Shown: positions 16,876 to 25,587, counted from the first letter of the stretch. The stretch is 39,744 nt of DNA from Paraburkholderia nodosa DSM 21604 (GCF_000519185.1 NZ_JAFA01000058.1:136-39879); one strand, 5' to 3'. Notes: generated by a model not told the origin, from the letters alone. Made by a program: numbers and translations.

Positions 16876-17010
16876 GTGAGTGTCAACGAGATCGTTACTG
16901 GCCCACCGTGGTCAGGCAGGCGCAAGCGCGCCGCGCCGATGCTGGCTTCCGGAATGGGCATTGCACGTGTCGCGTCGGAACCGGGCCTGAGCCCCGCAAC
17001 GGCCAAACGG
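16876..17010 (+). pseudogene. Truncated copy of the helix-turn-helix protein at 10459
   Basis: From GTG 16876 the product (TGPPWSGRRKRAAPMLASG, then IARVASEPGLSPATAKRY) closely matches residues 1-46 of the protein at 10459, after which similarity stops abruptly. The sequence then becomes, on the other strand, an ABC-2 permease fragment. It has lost the second DNA-binding half. The replacement EPGLSP for ELCLSP in the first HTH also suggests decay. Confidence 0.75.
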
Positions 17011-17244
17011 TACCTTCGTCTCCCATCCTTGTTCCAAGTCTCCGGCCATCTGCCCGAGGGTCTTGCGAAAGCGCATGAGCGAAAACGCGAACAGCACGCT
17101 GCCGATCACGGCTAGCCAGTGGAACGGCTGCCAGACCACGGAAACGCCTGCGCCACGAAAGCGAATGGCCTGACCGCGTTCGACGAAGTGTGTGGTGGGC
17201 GCGACGAGCATGATGTCCTGCACGAACTGCGGCAATGGATGCAA
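17011..17244 (-). pseudogene. ABC-2 type transporter permease, C-terminal fragment
   Basis: On the minus strand the frame reads PLPQFVQDIMLVAPTTHFV, GQAIRFRGAG, a hydrophobic helix (WLAVIGSVLFAFSLM) and RFRKTLGQMA. This is the C-terminal end of YhhJ/YbhR-like ABC-2 permeases. The rest of the gene is absent: upstream the frame meets a stop near 17250, and the native stop is replaced by the junction with the HTH fragment near 17010. Non-functional. Confidence 0.75.
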
Positions 17245-17851
17245 ATACTAGATGTCGATGCTGTCGCCGAAGACCGAAATCTGCCCTTTCTAAAATGGGT
17301 AGTTGGCCAAGATCAACGCTGCGAAGTGGCCAGGCAGCGGATCGCTGGGACACAATCTTTCCGATGTCTAATCGAGGGCAGTCAAGTTTTCAAACATGAA
17401 TTGTGCGCGAAGTCGAATCGAAGGCATCATTCATCCCGCAAGTGTTTCCTGCAGGGCGTTTCTTCCTGTATGCCCTGGTTTCCAAACACATCAATATTCT
17501 CAGGCAGAATGCACCGGATTTCGAAAATAGCCTGTGCGCTATGACACGGGCGATCCCGGCATATCGGGCTGGAAATAACCAGAAAAGCATATCCATCACC
17601 CATGCCCCATTTAGAGCTCCACGCCGTCGCGCCGAAAGGATCTCGAATTATTGCCAATTTGAGTGCGCACGCAAAAAATCGTAATCCATAATGCTTGTTA
17701 CGTGAGCGCAGGACTTTAAATCACCAGATTCGTGCCCTAAATATGCATGTTTTCCCAGTCGTTAGCAAACTGACTTTTCGACCTGACGCCGCAGGCAGTG
17801 CTCATTCGGGAGCCATGCTATGTGCGCAACGATCGGCACCAGGGGTTTGTC
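17245..17851. other. Intergenic region before the glycine-zipper lipoprotein
   Basis: About 600 bases with only short, unsupported frames. 17380-17760 is AT-richer than its surroundings. Nothing recognisable apart from the permease relic at its left edge and the likely promoter region at its right edge. Confidence 0.4.
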
Positions 17852-18301
17852 ATGCGATATCTCGCTGGAGCACTTCTTGCCATGCTGGCGCTATCAGCCT
17901 GCGAGGCCCCAACTTCAGGTTCCACGTTTAGTCCGGCCCAGGCACAGCAGGTGTTTGTGGTCGAGCTCGGTGTGGTCGAAACTGTACGGCCAATCACCAT
18001 TCAGCCTGGTCCAACGGGCATTGGCGCGATAACGGGCGCCGCGCTGGGAGGCATCGCAGCAGGCAGCAACATCGGGCGCGGCACGGGCGCTGTAGCGGCG
18101 GGCATCGGCGGCGCCGTACTGGCCGGCGCGGCAGGCAATGCCGTGGAGCAGCGCATCACGCAGCGGCAGGCTCTTGAAATCGTCGTGCGTCTGGATTCGG
18201 GGCAACTGATGTCGGTGGTCCAGGACGCGGATCAGCAGTTCGTTCCGGGCGATCGTGTGCGTGTGCTGGTGGGCAACAACTCGGTGAGGGTGACCCGTTG
18301 A
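17852..18301 (+). CDS. Glycine-zipper outer-membrane lipoprotein (SlyB/PcpA-like)
   Basis: A 149-residue lipoprotein: signal sequence with lipobox LSAC (lipidated Cys at about residue 17), a middle glycine-zipper segment (GAITGAALGGIAAGSNIGRG then GIGGAVLAGAAGNA) and a C-terminal beta-rich part (ALEIVVRLDSGQLMSVVQ, GDRVRVLVGNNSVRVTR). This matches the SlyB/Pcp-type 17-kDa surface-antigen family, which stabilises the outer membrane under stress. Start ATG 17852 has AGGGG upstream at good spacing and gives the lipobox the right position; in-frame codons up to 17798 are less likely. It is 78 bases ahead of the antiporter gene. Confidence 0.88.
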   Translation: MRYLAGALLAMLALSACEAPTSGSTFSPAQAQQVFVVELGVVETVRPITIQPGPTGIGAITGAALGGIAAGSNIGRGTGAVAAGIGGAVLAGAAGNAVEQRITQRQALEIVVRLDSGQLMSVVQDADQQFVPGDRVRVLVGNNSVRVTR

Positions 18302-18379
18302 CGCAAAAAACTTAAGTGACGGCGCGGATGTGGCTGGTCTCTCGACATAAGCGAAGTTCCAGACGAAGCGAGGAAACCG

Positions 18380-19804
18380 ATGGCCGATACCGGGCAGAAG
18401 ATGAGTCGCCTGCAATTAACGGCGATGGTAGTCGGAGGCATGGTGGGGGCCGGGATATTTTCTCTGCCGCGAACCTTCGCGAATGCAACGGGGCCGGTCG
18501 GCGCGGCCATTGCGTGGCTCGTGGCGGGCGTGGGCATGTACACGCTCGCGCGCGTCTTCCAGGCGCTCGCGGAGCGCAAGCCGAATCTCGATGCCGGTGT
18601 GTTCGTCTACGCCAAAGAGGGTTTCGGCGACTATCCCGGCTTCCTCTCCGCGTTCGGCTACTGGATCGGCAGTTGCATCGGTAACGTTTCTTACTGGGTG
18701 CTGATCAAGTCCACGCTGGGCGCGTTTTTTCCGGTCTTCGGCGACGGCAATACAGTCACGGCCATCGTCGTTGCTTCGATCGGCATCTGGCTCTTTCACT
18801 TTCTGATTCTTCGCGGCGTGAAGCAGGCCGCGTTCATCAATACCATCGTGACGTTCGCCAAGGTCATCCCGATCGTGGTGTTCATCGTCATTCTCCTGTT
18901 TGTGCTCAAGTACGGGACTTTCCACCTGAATATCCAGTCCGCGGCGCAAGAGGGCGGCATCGTCGGTCAGGTGCGCGCGACCATGCTTGTGACCGTGTTT
19001 GTCTTTATCGGTATCGAGGGCGCGAGCGTGTACTCGCGCTATGCGAAGGAGCGCGCGGACGTTGGGCGCGCGACGATCTTCGGCTTCGTCAGTGTGACGG
19101 CGCTCATGGTGCTCGTGTCGATGCTGCCTTTCGCCGTGCTGCCGCGCGGCGATGTAGCGGGCATGCGCCAGCCCTCCATGGCGGCGGTGCTTGAGAGCGT
19201 GGTCGGGCCGTGGGGCGGCATCTTCGTGAGCATCGGCCTGATCGTCTCCGTGCTCGGCGCGTATCTGGCGTGGTCGCTCATCTGCGCGGAAGTGATGTTC
19301 GCTGCGGCACGCAATCAGGACATGCCGGCAGTATTTGCGCGCGAAAACGCCAACAACGTGCCGGCGAATGCGCTCTGGATCACGAACATCGTCGTGCAGA
19401 TCCTGGTAGCCAGTACCTATTTTTCGTACGACGCGTTCGCCCTGATGCTCAATCTTACGAGCGCAATGTCGCTGATTCCCTACCTGTTCGTCGCCGCCTA
19501 CGGGTGGATTGTCTCGAAACGAGGCGAGAGCTATGACGTCCGGCCCGAAGAACGCACGCGAGATCTCGTCCTGGCTTCGGTCGCAGTGATCTACACGTTG
19601 TTCATGATTATTGCTGGCGGTCTCAAGTTCATTTTGCTATCGGCGATTCTCTACGCACCAGGCACCGTGCTGTATTTCATTGCAAGGCGCGAGCGCAAGC
19701 TGGGAGTTTTCCAGCGCACCAGCGACTGGGTCATTTTCATCGTGGCGGCCGTAGCGGCCATCGTAGGCGTCGTTGCGCTGGCCATGGGCGCCATGGCGGT
19801 CTAA
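18380..19804 (+). CDS. ArcD-like basic amino acid/polyamine antiporter (APC superfamily)
   Basis: A 474-residue inner-membrane protein with about 12-13 transmembrane helices. The APC-family helix 1 motif GGMVGAGIFSLPRTFA is at about residues 19-34, and the helix 6 motif FIGIEGASVYSRYAKER is at about 206-222. These features match arginine/ornithine-type antiporters (ArcD/AdiC relatives), which exchange a basic amino acid for its decarboxylated or deiminated product and help acid tolerance. No arcABC or decarboxylase gene is present here, so the exchange pair is unknown. Start ATG 18380 follows GAGGAAACCG. It lies with other envelope and acid-stress type genes. Confidence 0.9.
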   Translation: MADTGQKMSRLQLTAMVVGGMVGAGIFSLPRTFANATGPVGAAIAWLVAGVGMYTLARVFQALAERKPNLDAGVFVYAKEGFGDYPGFLSAFGYWIGSCIGNVSYWVLIKSTLGAFFPVFGDGNTVTAIVVASIGIWLFHFLILRGVKQAAFINTIVTFAKVIPIVVFIVILLFVLKYGTFHLNIQSAAQEGGIVGQVRATMLVTVFVFIGIEGASVYSRYAKERADVGRATIFGFVSVTALMVLVSMLPFAVLPRGDVAGMRQPSMAAVLESVVGPWGGIFVSIGLIVSVLGAYLAWSLICAEVMFAAARNQDMPAVFARENANNVPANALWITNIVVQILVASTYFSYDAFALMLNLTSAMSLIPYLFVAAYGWIVSKRGESYDVRPEERTRDLVLASVAVIYTLFMIIAGGLKFILLSAILYAPGTVLYFIARRERKLGVFQRTSDWVIFIVAAVAAIVGVVALAMGAMAV

Positions 19805-19847
19805 CGAGGACGGGTGGAGAGCGATATGTCCAAGGCGAAGGGCGGTG

Positions 19848-19943
19848 ATGAGGCGTAGAGAGTACAACGGCTATGGCGAGGATCTTCCCGATTACAAGCA
19901 GCACTGGTGGGCTGCGCGCACCGGCCTCGCCGTGTCGCGTTGA
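19848..19943 (+). CDS. Possible 31-residue small protein
   Basis: ATG 19848 is preceded by GAAGG at six bases and encodes a 31-residue product (begins MRRREYNGYGEDLPDYKQHW) ending at TGA 19941-19943. It overlaps a ten-codon frame starting at 19826. The good ribosome binding site and position just after the antiporter gene make it plausible; no family is recognised. Confidence 0.3.
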   Translation: MRRREYNGYGEDLPDYKQHWWAARTGLAVSR

Positions 19944-19991
19944 AGACCATGGAAATTTGTTACTCCTGCATGGATTTATTTCTTTCTAGCC

Positions 19992-20510
19992 ATGAAAAAG
20001 GATGCCATTTTCCCTCTCGCCAGCTCAACTCTTCTCGTCATCGCGGGAATATTTTGCATCATTGTTCCCCTGGCCACAGGGTCTCCTGTTGGCACGATTT
20101 TCATCGCGAGGATGCTGCTGATCTGTGGCTTCGTGCATGCCTTGAATCTTTTCGTAACGAAAGGCTGGAAACTCATCATTCGGAAGATTCCTCCAGTCGT
20201 TGTTCCGATGCTTATCGGCGTACTGATCCTCGTGAATGACAGTGCACGCGCGCGAGGTCTGACCGTGGTGCTAATGATCTTCTTCGTCCTCGACGGCTTC
20301 TTCAAGGTCGTCGCGTCGGTCGAGCAGGATGCGAAAATCAACAACATAAGCCTTGCCAGTGCGATGCTGTCGATGCTGCTAGCCGTATTGCTTGCCGCCA
20401 ATTTTCCGAACGTTCCAGGCACATTGCTCTCTGTGTTTCTCGGTGTGGATCTGATTGCAATGGGCCTGGTGCCTCTTGCCGGACATTACCGAAAGCGCGT
20501 GCAGACCTGA
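19992..20510 (+). CDS. HdeD family (DUF308) acid-resistance membrane protein
   Basis: A 172-residue inner-membrane protein of six hydrophobic helices in the DUF308/HdeD pattern, with the paired-helix repeat seen as LLVIAGIFCIIVPLATGSP and later GVLILVNDSARARGLTVVLMIFF. E. coli HdeD is needed for acid resistance at high cell density, so a stress role is likely but not shown. No strong Shine-Dalgarno is visible before ATG 19992. It converges on the periplasmic protein gene at 20548 with a 37-base gap. Confidence 0.82.
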   Translation: MKKDAIFPLASSTLLVIAGIFCIIVPLATGSPVGTIFIARMLLICGFVHALNLFVTKGWKLIIRKIPPVVVPMLIGVLILVNDSARARGLTVVLMIFFVLDGFFKVVASVEQDAKINNISLASAMLSMLLAVLLAANFPNVPGTLLSVFLGVDLIAMGLVPLAGHYRKRVQT

Positions 20511-20547
20511 CAGGGGCGCTTCGGTGCGGAGCCGCGCAATCGCGCGC

Positions 20548-21024
20548 TCAGTGACTGCGCGGAAACGAGAACGTGGCGCGCGCGCTGCCGTTGCCGCGGA
20601 CGTTCATAGTCTGTCTCCTCTTAACGCCGCTATAGGTGGCGGTAACTGCATAGCGGCCTGGGGGCAACCGCACAAGCAAGTACGGTCCGTGTGTACGGGT
20701 ATCGAGCACACTCGCGCCGCTGGCGTTGGCGATCTGCACCTGGACGTCGGCGACGTAAGACGCTCCGGGGCCCGTGAACTGCAGCGACAGCGGCCACTGG
20801 CTGCGCGCCTGCCTGAGCGCCGTTGACTCGTCGCGGCCGACCCCGCCGGACACGAACGATACGTCGCCTTGTTGTTCCGTCGCTGGCATGCCGGTCCTGT
20901 GGATCTCGCTGGCGCTTGTGGGAGCAGCAGTCTGCGCGACTGCGCCGCTTGCCAATACGAGTGCGAGCGATGCAGCGAGCATACTAGATGAGATCCGGGG
21001 AGCATTGCAGTGCACTTTTGTCAT
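20548..21024 (-). CDS. Secreted protein with carboxypeptidase-regulatory-like (Ig-like) fold
   Basis: A 158-residue exported protein. It has a signal peptide ending around SGAVAQ, then DVSFVSGGVGRDESTALRQ, then a beta-sandwich-like region LSLQFTGPGASYVADVQVQI ... GPYLLVRLPPGRYAVTATYSG typical of carboxypeptidase-regulatory-like domains, and a basic tail. The DVSFVSGGxGxDE motif is often seen in small Burkholderiaceae periplasmic proteins of unknown function. Start ATG 21024 is set by AAGGAG five bases upstream; the GTG at 21030 overlaps that site. It is divergent from the BON gene across a 370-base region. Confidence 0.78.
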   Translation of the reverse strand: MTKVHCNAPRISSSMLAASLALVLASGAVAQTAAPTSASEIHRTGMPATEQQGDVSFVSGGVGRDESTALRQARSQWPLSLQFTGPGASYVADVQVQIANASGASVLDTRTHGPYLLVRLPPGRYAVTATYSGVKRRQTMNVRGNGSARATFSFPRSH

Positions 21025-21394
21025 GACCACTCCTTGCTGTGTTGCCGACTTCGGGAGAGCAACTTAACTGTCGGGTCCGTCGGACTGGATAATGACTGCA
21101 GGAAACCGGAGACGCGTTGCATTCCGGGTTACGGCCGGAGTATGGGCGGCGGGTGCTCCACCGCTCGCGCAGGCCTTGCAAAAGGTTAGCGTTTTTCGGC
21201 TCCCCGCGCGTTCAGCGTGTCACGACGACAGTGACGGTTAGCCTGCGTCAAACGGGTTAGCAGACCGAATTAATTGAAGAGCGCCTGGTGTATTATCGAA
21301 AAGAACTGGATCAACTCAGTCACAAAGAGCATTGCAAACGGTTGCAGGTTGCTTTTCATACACGTGGAAACGACGTGCAACCCCAGGAGCGAGC
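21025..21394. other. Divergent intergenic region
   Basis: About 370 bases between the minus-strand gene ending its 5' side at 21024 and the BON gene at 21395. An AT-rich patch with GTGTATTATCG near 21288-21298 is the likeliest promoter area for the BON gene. No RNA gene or operator recognised. Confidence 0.4.
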
Positions 21395-21778
21395 ATGAGA
21401 AGCAGCGGTAGGCGACAACTCATCGGTGCCCTGTTGGCAGTCGCCATCGTAAATGGCACAACCTATGCGGGCGCACAAACGGGTACAAGTCCCCCAGTCG
21501 ATGCGTCCGCGCAAACTGGAGCGGTAGCGGCGTCTACGCAGCGAGGCAGGTCGGATACGATGCTGGCTAGTGACGTCCGCCGTGCTCTCGTGCGGACACC
21601 GGGTCTGAATTCCATGAATATTCACGTCCGTGTACGCGGCGGCATCGTTACGCTGACAGGGTCGGTGCCACAACACTCACAGATCGCACGGGCCGGTAAC
21701 GCAGCAAGGTCAGTTCGCGGTGTGAGGGCGGTAACGAACCGGTTAACGTTACGAACCGGTCGTGGCGGCGGGCGCTGA
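21395..21778 (+). CDS. BON-domain periplasmic protein
   Basis: A 127-residue secreted protein: signal peptide to about residue 27 (TYAGA), a low-complexity Ala/Thr/Gln linker, and one BON domain (about 50-120), seen as LASDVRRALVRTPGLNSMNIHVRVRGG, IVTLTGSVPQHSQIARA and VRGVRAVTNRLTL. BON domains bind phospholipids; OsmY-type members protect the periplasm under osmotic stress. The start is set by CAGGAG ahead of ATG 21395. The NhaC gene begins 70 bases later on the same strand, so both may be co-transcribed. Confidence 0.88.
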   Translation: MRSSGRRQLIGALLAVAIVNGTTYAGAQTGTSPPVDASAQTGAVAASTQRGRSDTMLASDVRRALVRTPGLNSMNIHVRVRGGIVTLTGSVPQHSQIARAGNAARSVRGVRAVTNRLTLRTGRGGGR

Positions 21779-21848
21779 GGCGCGCGCTCTTGAACTTCGA
21801 CCGCAGTGGCACCACCAAGAGCGCTGGGCAAGCACACGGAGCATGGCT

Positions 21849-23333
21849 ATGAAGAGGCCCGAGTCACCGCAGCCGGTTACGATGTTTGAAGCCCTCATTC
21901 CAATCGCTGGCCTCGTCTTCCTGGTCGGTCTGTCCTTCTATCTATTCGGTGACGCTGGAGCAAACGGGCCAAACCAGGTGGCGCTTGTTGTGGCAACCAT
22001 GCTTGCGGTATTCGTCGGTTGGCGGCGGGGGCATTCGCTCGCGTCGCTGGGCGAGGCCGCAAATGCAAGTGCCAGTTCCGGGATCGGCGCCATTCTAATC
22101 CTGTTCGCGGTCGGCGCGCTCATCGGCACGTGGGCGCTCTGCGGCACCATTGTCGCCATGGTCTATTACGGGTTGAAACTGTTGAGCCCGGATTACTTTT
22201 ACGTGACGGCGGCAGCGATCTGTGCGGTGATTTCGTTCAGTATCGGCACGTCATGGACTGTCGCAGGGACGATCGGTATTGGCCTGATGGGTATCGCCCA
22301 GAGCATGGGGCTCAGCGCTGCCATCACGGCGGGTGCGGTGATTTCCGGCGCATATTTCGGCGACAAGTCTTCGCCGCTCTCGGATTCAGCGAACCTTGCG
22401 GCGGCGGCCGCCGGCGTCGACCTGTACCGCCACGTGCGCGAGACCTTGCTGACCTCCATCATCGCGATCGTCATCACGCTGGTGGTGTTCTATCTGCTTG
22501 GCCGGCCGGGCGAATTCGATGCGAGCGCTGAAGTCGAGGCGATGCGCGACGCATTCTATATCTCGCCGGTGCTGTTCACGCCGCTGGTGCTTGTTGTCGT
22601 CCTGACCCTGTTCCGGCTGCCGCCGTTTACCACCATCTTTCTTGGCGCACTGGCGGGCGGCGTTGTAGCCGTTTTCGTCGAGCCAGGGCGGGTCGTCGCG
22701 TTTGCCGGCGCGCGAGAGGGGGTGCCTACGTGGATCGCGATGATCAAAGGCGTATGGCTTGCGCTCGCAAGCGGCTACAAGTCCACGACCGGAAATCCCG
22801 CGCTCGATACGCTCCTCACTCGTGGCGGCATGGACAGCATGTTGAACACCATCTGGCTGATCATCACCGCACTCGCTTTCGGAGGAGTCGTCGAGAAGTG
22901 CGGTGTGATCGAACGCCTCATTGCCCCGGTGGTCGACCGGGCGAAGAGCGGTGGGGCGCTGGTCGGCTCTCTGGTCCTGGCAACCATTGCGACGAACATC
23001 GTTACGGCGGACCAGTTCATCGCAGTCGTGCTGCCGACCCGGATGTTCAGGAATGCCTTCGCTGCGCGCGGCTACGCACCCATCGTATTGTCGCGTTCGG
23101 TTGGTGATACTGCCACCACCACAGGCTCGCTGATCCCCTGGAACAGTTGTGGCGCGTACATGGCCGTGACGCTTGGCGTGCCTACGCTCAGCTACGCGCC
23201 CTATGCTGTATTTTGCGTGGTGAGTCCACTATTGACGGTGGCGATTGCGTACGCCGGTATCCGTATGCCATGCGTTCCTCAAGTGCTTTCAGCGATCTCA
23301 AACGACGAAGAGCCCAAAACGCCAGATTGCTGA
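21849..23333 (+). CDS. nhaC: Na+/H+ antiporter, NhaC family
   Basis: A 494-residue inner-membrane antiporter with 11-12 hydrophobic helices. Family motifs include the central GTSWTVAGTIGIGLMGIA (about residues 135-152), GAYFGDKSSPLSDSANLAA with its conserved acidic and polar residues, and the late repeat TNIVTADQFIAVVLPTRM plus SRSVGDTATTTGSLIPWNSCGAY. NhaC exports Na+ against H+ and helps pH and salt tolerance; some relatives also exchange malate/lactate. GGAG at 21838-21841 is 7 bases before ATG 21849 but only one base before the in-frame ATG 21843, so 21849 was chosen. Confidence 0.9.
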   Translation: MKRPESPQPVTMFEALIPIAGLVFLVGLSFYLFGDAGANGPNQVALVVATMLAVFVGWRRGHSLASLGEAANASASSGIGAILILFAVGALIGTWALCGTIVAMVYYGLKLLSPDYFYVTAAAICAVISFSIGTSWTVAGTIGIGLMGIAQSMGLSAAITAGAVISGAYFGDKSSPLSDSANLAAAAAGVDLYRHVRETLLTSIIAIVITLVVFYLLGRPGEFDASAEVEAMRDAFYISPVLFTPLVLVVVLTLFRLPPFTTIFLGALAGGVVAVFVEPGRVVAFAGAREGVPTWIAMIKGVWLALASGYKSTTGNPALDTLLTRGGMDSMLNTIWLIITALAFGGVVEKCGVIERLIAPVVDRAKSGGALVGSLVLATIATNIVTADQFIAVVLPTRMFRNAFAARGYAPIVLSRSVGDTATTTGSLIPWNSCGAYMAVTLGVPTLSYAPYAVFCVVSPLLTVAIAYAGIRMPCVPQVLSAISNDEEPKTPDC

Positions 23334-23399
23334 TATCCCAAGCAATATGGGGGAGCGATGCAGCGCCCAGCGACGCCGTCGTCTGCGCACGCCAATGAT

Positions 23400-23925
23400 A
23401 TGCGCTCGATGAATCGGGCCTATCTATGGGCATACAGCACCACGCAGTTCACCGAATTGAAGGCGGTCGTCTATGACTTCGCCGATAGCCGTGCCGGTGA
23501 ACATGCCCGTGCGGTTCCTTGGCGGGTGGTGCGGCAAACTCGTGTGTGATGACTACGGTGGCTACAAGGAGGGTTTCCGTCAAGGCATCACGGCAATCAG
23601 GTTTGCTGCCCACGCCCGACGGAAGTTCTACGAACTTCACGCCAATCACTAGAGTCAGATTGCCGGGCAGGCACTTGAATACTTCGCGGCACTCTACGAC
23701 GTCGAGCGAGAGGCCGCGGGGCTCGATCCCGAACAAAGACGTGCCCTTCGTCAGGTGCGTGCCCGGCCGATTGCCGATGCGTTGCACGACTGGATGACTG
23801 GTCAGCGCAAGCTCGTTTCGGAGGGCTCGGCCATTGCGAAAGCGCTGGATTACAGCCTCAAACGCTGGGAGGCACTGATGCGCTATCTCGCCGATGGGCG
23901 AGTGCCCATCGATAATAACTGGCTT
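23400..23925 (+). pseudogene. IS66-family transposase (TnpC) relic
   Basis: Two frames carry collinear IS66 transposase motifs: AYLWAYSTTQF and AVVYDFADSRAGEHA in the first, then from about 23515 CDDYGGYKEGF, AHARRKFYELHANH, ALEYFAALYDVEREA, ALDYSLKRWEALMRYL and VPIDNNW in another. A frameshift near 23515 and an in-frame TAG at 23650-23652 break it. The N-terminal half and the C-terminal end (after the IDNN Glu/Asn region) are missing, as are tnpA/tnpB and the inverted repeats. Confidence 0.85.
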
Positions 23926-23995
23926 CATGCCGCTAGCGACATGAAGGAATGTCACTCCTCTGCCAGGCATGCGGCAATCGCGCCATTCGCCCTTC

Positions 23996-24145
23996 GTTCT
24001 GACTCGCAAAGTTTCGGACGCGGAACTGGCGCGCGCTGCCGCGGAATCGGGCGGCAAGCGCAGTGAACTCGCTGCCCGGCTTGGGATGAGCGAGCGCACG
24101 CTGTACCGGCGGCTCAAGGCGCTCACGGACGCTGGAAAGGCCTGA
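23996..24145 (+). pseudogene. C-terminal Fis-type HTH fragment of a sigma-54-dependent regulator
   Basis: The frame ending at TGA 24143-24145 encodes VSDAELARAAAESGGKRSEL then AARLGMSERTLYRRLKAL. This is a Fis-like helix-turn-helix of the kind that ends NtrC-family (sigma-54-activating) regulators. No AAA+ domain precedes it; the sequence before it is the IS66 relic. A hairpin follows the stop. Orphan fragment. Confidence 0.65.
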
Positions 24146-24151
24146 CGTCTG

Positions 24152-24170
24152 CGTTGCCTATCGGGCAACG
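24152..24170 (+). terminator. Hairpin after the regulator fragment
   Basis: CGTTGCC (24152-24158) and GGCAACG (24164-24170) form a perfect 7-bp stem with loop TATCG, six bases after the stop codon of the regulator fragment. No T-run follows, so it is a weak terminator at best, probably the original gene's 3' hairpin. Confidence 0.45.
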
Positions 24171-24585
24171 ACTCACTGGAAGGCGACCTGGATGGCCTGT
24201 GGACTCCTGATGATATGGCCGTTCACGGTCTGACCATACATTAAGCGCGGGGTATCGTGCCATCCCCCTCGCATCTGCTCGACGGAAGAGGCAGGAGCAG
24301 GGTGCCAAATAACGAATGTTTTCACTCATTCCTCTTCTTCCATGATTGTTTCAATATTCGGCGACGCGGCCGTGCAGATCGCACGAGAATGTGCTTGGAA
24401 GTTCTGGAATGCGCAGTAGACTCTAAACGGATTCAGATGCCGCGAGACCAGTGCAGCATAGCCGGTTGAGCTGCTATATCGCCTCAGTCATCTCGCCCAA
24501 TCCATTGAGAGACTATCGTCATCATCGATCTGGCAACTCCGGCCGCGGCAGGTCGCTCGAGAAGGTAACGTCCATGGAGCACGCG
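24171..24585. other. Intergenic region before the small secreted protein
   Basis: About 415 bases without a supported gene. 24305-24380 is AT-rich with mixed short frames. The last 80 bases should hold the promoter and leader of the 24586 gene. Confidence 0.4.
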
Positions 24586-24963
24586 ATGAGAATCAAACTG
24601 AAATGGAAAGCACCTTTATCTTTAGTCTTTCTATCGCTGGTGATGTTCAGTAACGTTGCGCGCGCAGAAGATATTCCGATTGTCACAGGCCAGCAGTGGG
24701 TGGCGTCGTCCGAGGCGGAGAAGAAAGCGTATCTCATCGGCATTGCCAATCTGCTGGACATCGAGCGCGCTTACGCCGGCGCTACGGCGAACAAAGGCGA
24801 TATCACACAGCGCTTCGGCAAGGGCATGCAGGGCAGGACGCTCGATAGCGTACGTCAGGGGCTGGATGATTATTATGCAGCCAATCCCACCATGATCCAG
24901 CATCCGGTGATTGAGACCCTCTGGTTCCAGATGGTCTTGCCCGGTCTGAAACAGAACCAGTGA
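24586..24963 (+). CDS. Small secreted protein of unknown function
   Basis: A 125-residue exported protein with a basic N terminus (MRIKLKWK), a hydrophobic core and a signal cleavage site near ARAEDI. The mature part is helical with WVASSEAEKKAYLIGIANLL, DSVRQGLDDYYAANP and VIETLWFQMVLP. I do not recognise a named domain; the layout (Trp, YLxG, YYxxNP, terminal VxxxLW) resembles small periplasmic proteins common in Burkholderiaceae. GGAG six bases before ATG 24586 favours this start; ATG 24574, four codons upstream, is an alternative. It ends 11 bases before the glycine-zipper lipoprotein gene, so they form an operon. Confidence 0.78.
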   Translation: MRIKLKWKAPLSLVFLSLVMFSNVARAEDIPIVTGQQWVASSEAEKKAYLIGIANLLDIERAYAGATANKGDITQRFGKGMQGRTLDSVRQGLDDYYAANPTMIQHPVIETLWFQMVLPGLKQNQ

Positions 24964-24974
24964 GGAATACGATC

Positions 24975-25196
24975 ATGAAGCGACCTGGATGGATCGTATG
25001 CATCAGTGCCCTTGTTGTCGTGATCGGCTGCACAGATATGACTCCACGGCAGCAGGGGACGGTGAGTGGCGCGGCGATAGGTGCGGCCGGCGGTGCGGGG
25101 ATCGCGGCCATTGCGGGCGGGAATGCGTGGACCGGTGCGATTATCGGTGGCGCGGCAGGCGCGGTGGCCGGGAATATACATGGCGGCCATCAATAA
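24975..25196 (+). CDS. Small glycine-zipper lipoprotein
   Basis: A 73-residue lipoprotein: signal with lipobox ending VIGC (Cys at about residue 19), followed by TPRQQGTVSGAAIGAAGGAG and GAIIGGAAGAVAGNIHGG, a glycine-zipper/YMGG-like segment expected to insert in or line the outer membrane. GAGG lies nine bases before ATG 24975. It is the second glycine-zipper lipoprotein in the window and is co-transcribed with the secreted protein before it. Confidence 0.82.
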   Translation: MKRPGWIVCISALVVVIGCTDMTPRQQGTVSGAAIGAAGGAGIAAIAGGNAWTGAIIGGAAGAVAGNIHGGHQ

Positions 25197-25371
25197 CGTA
25201 GCCAGCGATAGTGCGAGGCCGGCGATATTTGCGCTGCGCGTTGCACTCGTTTACCGGCTGACCCACTCATCCATGGGCTCAACAACCCGCGTAGGCGTTT
25301 ATGCCGCAGGTATCGGCGTTCGCACACGCAATTGCTGATCCCAGCAACTTTGCTTTCGTGGGCCGTCGGGT

Positions 25372-25422
25372 ATTTTACATAAAAACAATTGTCGAATTTT
25401 TAATTTAATTCGTACGCGTATG
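25372..25422 (+). repeat. AT-rich ~50-bp repeat, copy C
   Basis: The most diverged of the three copies: ATTTTACATAAA at 25372-25383, ACAATTGTCG, then TTTAATTCGTA and TATG. It lies in an unassigned AT-rich region about 170 bases before an IS1182-like transposase scrap. Confidence 0.5.
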
Positions 25423-25587
25423 TGTTTTGTGAAAATATTCGAACTACTTATCTTTTTACACATCAATCCCATAGCGTCTCCGCCGACGATACCGAATGCG
25501 GAAAGATTGCGACGTCAGACGGTCGATTACCCTTTCTGAACCCTGAAATTCAGGATGGGAGACGCACATTTCTAGACTAAGAAACTT

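Noticed and set aside
23449..24168. 239-codon minus-strand frame opposite the IS66 relic
   Set aside because: Plus-strand IS66 motifs across two frames explain the region; the antisense product has no family features.
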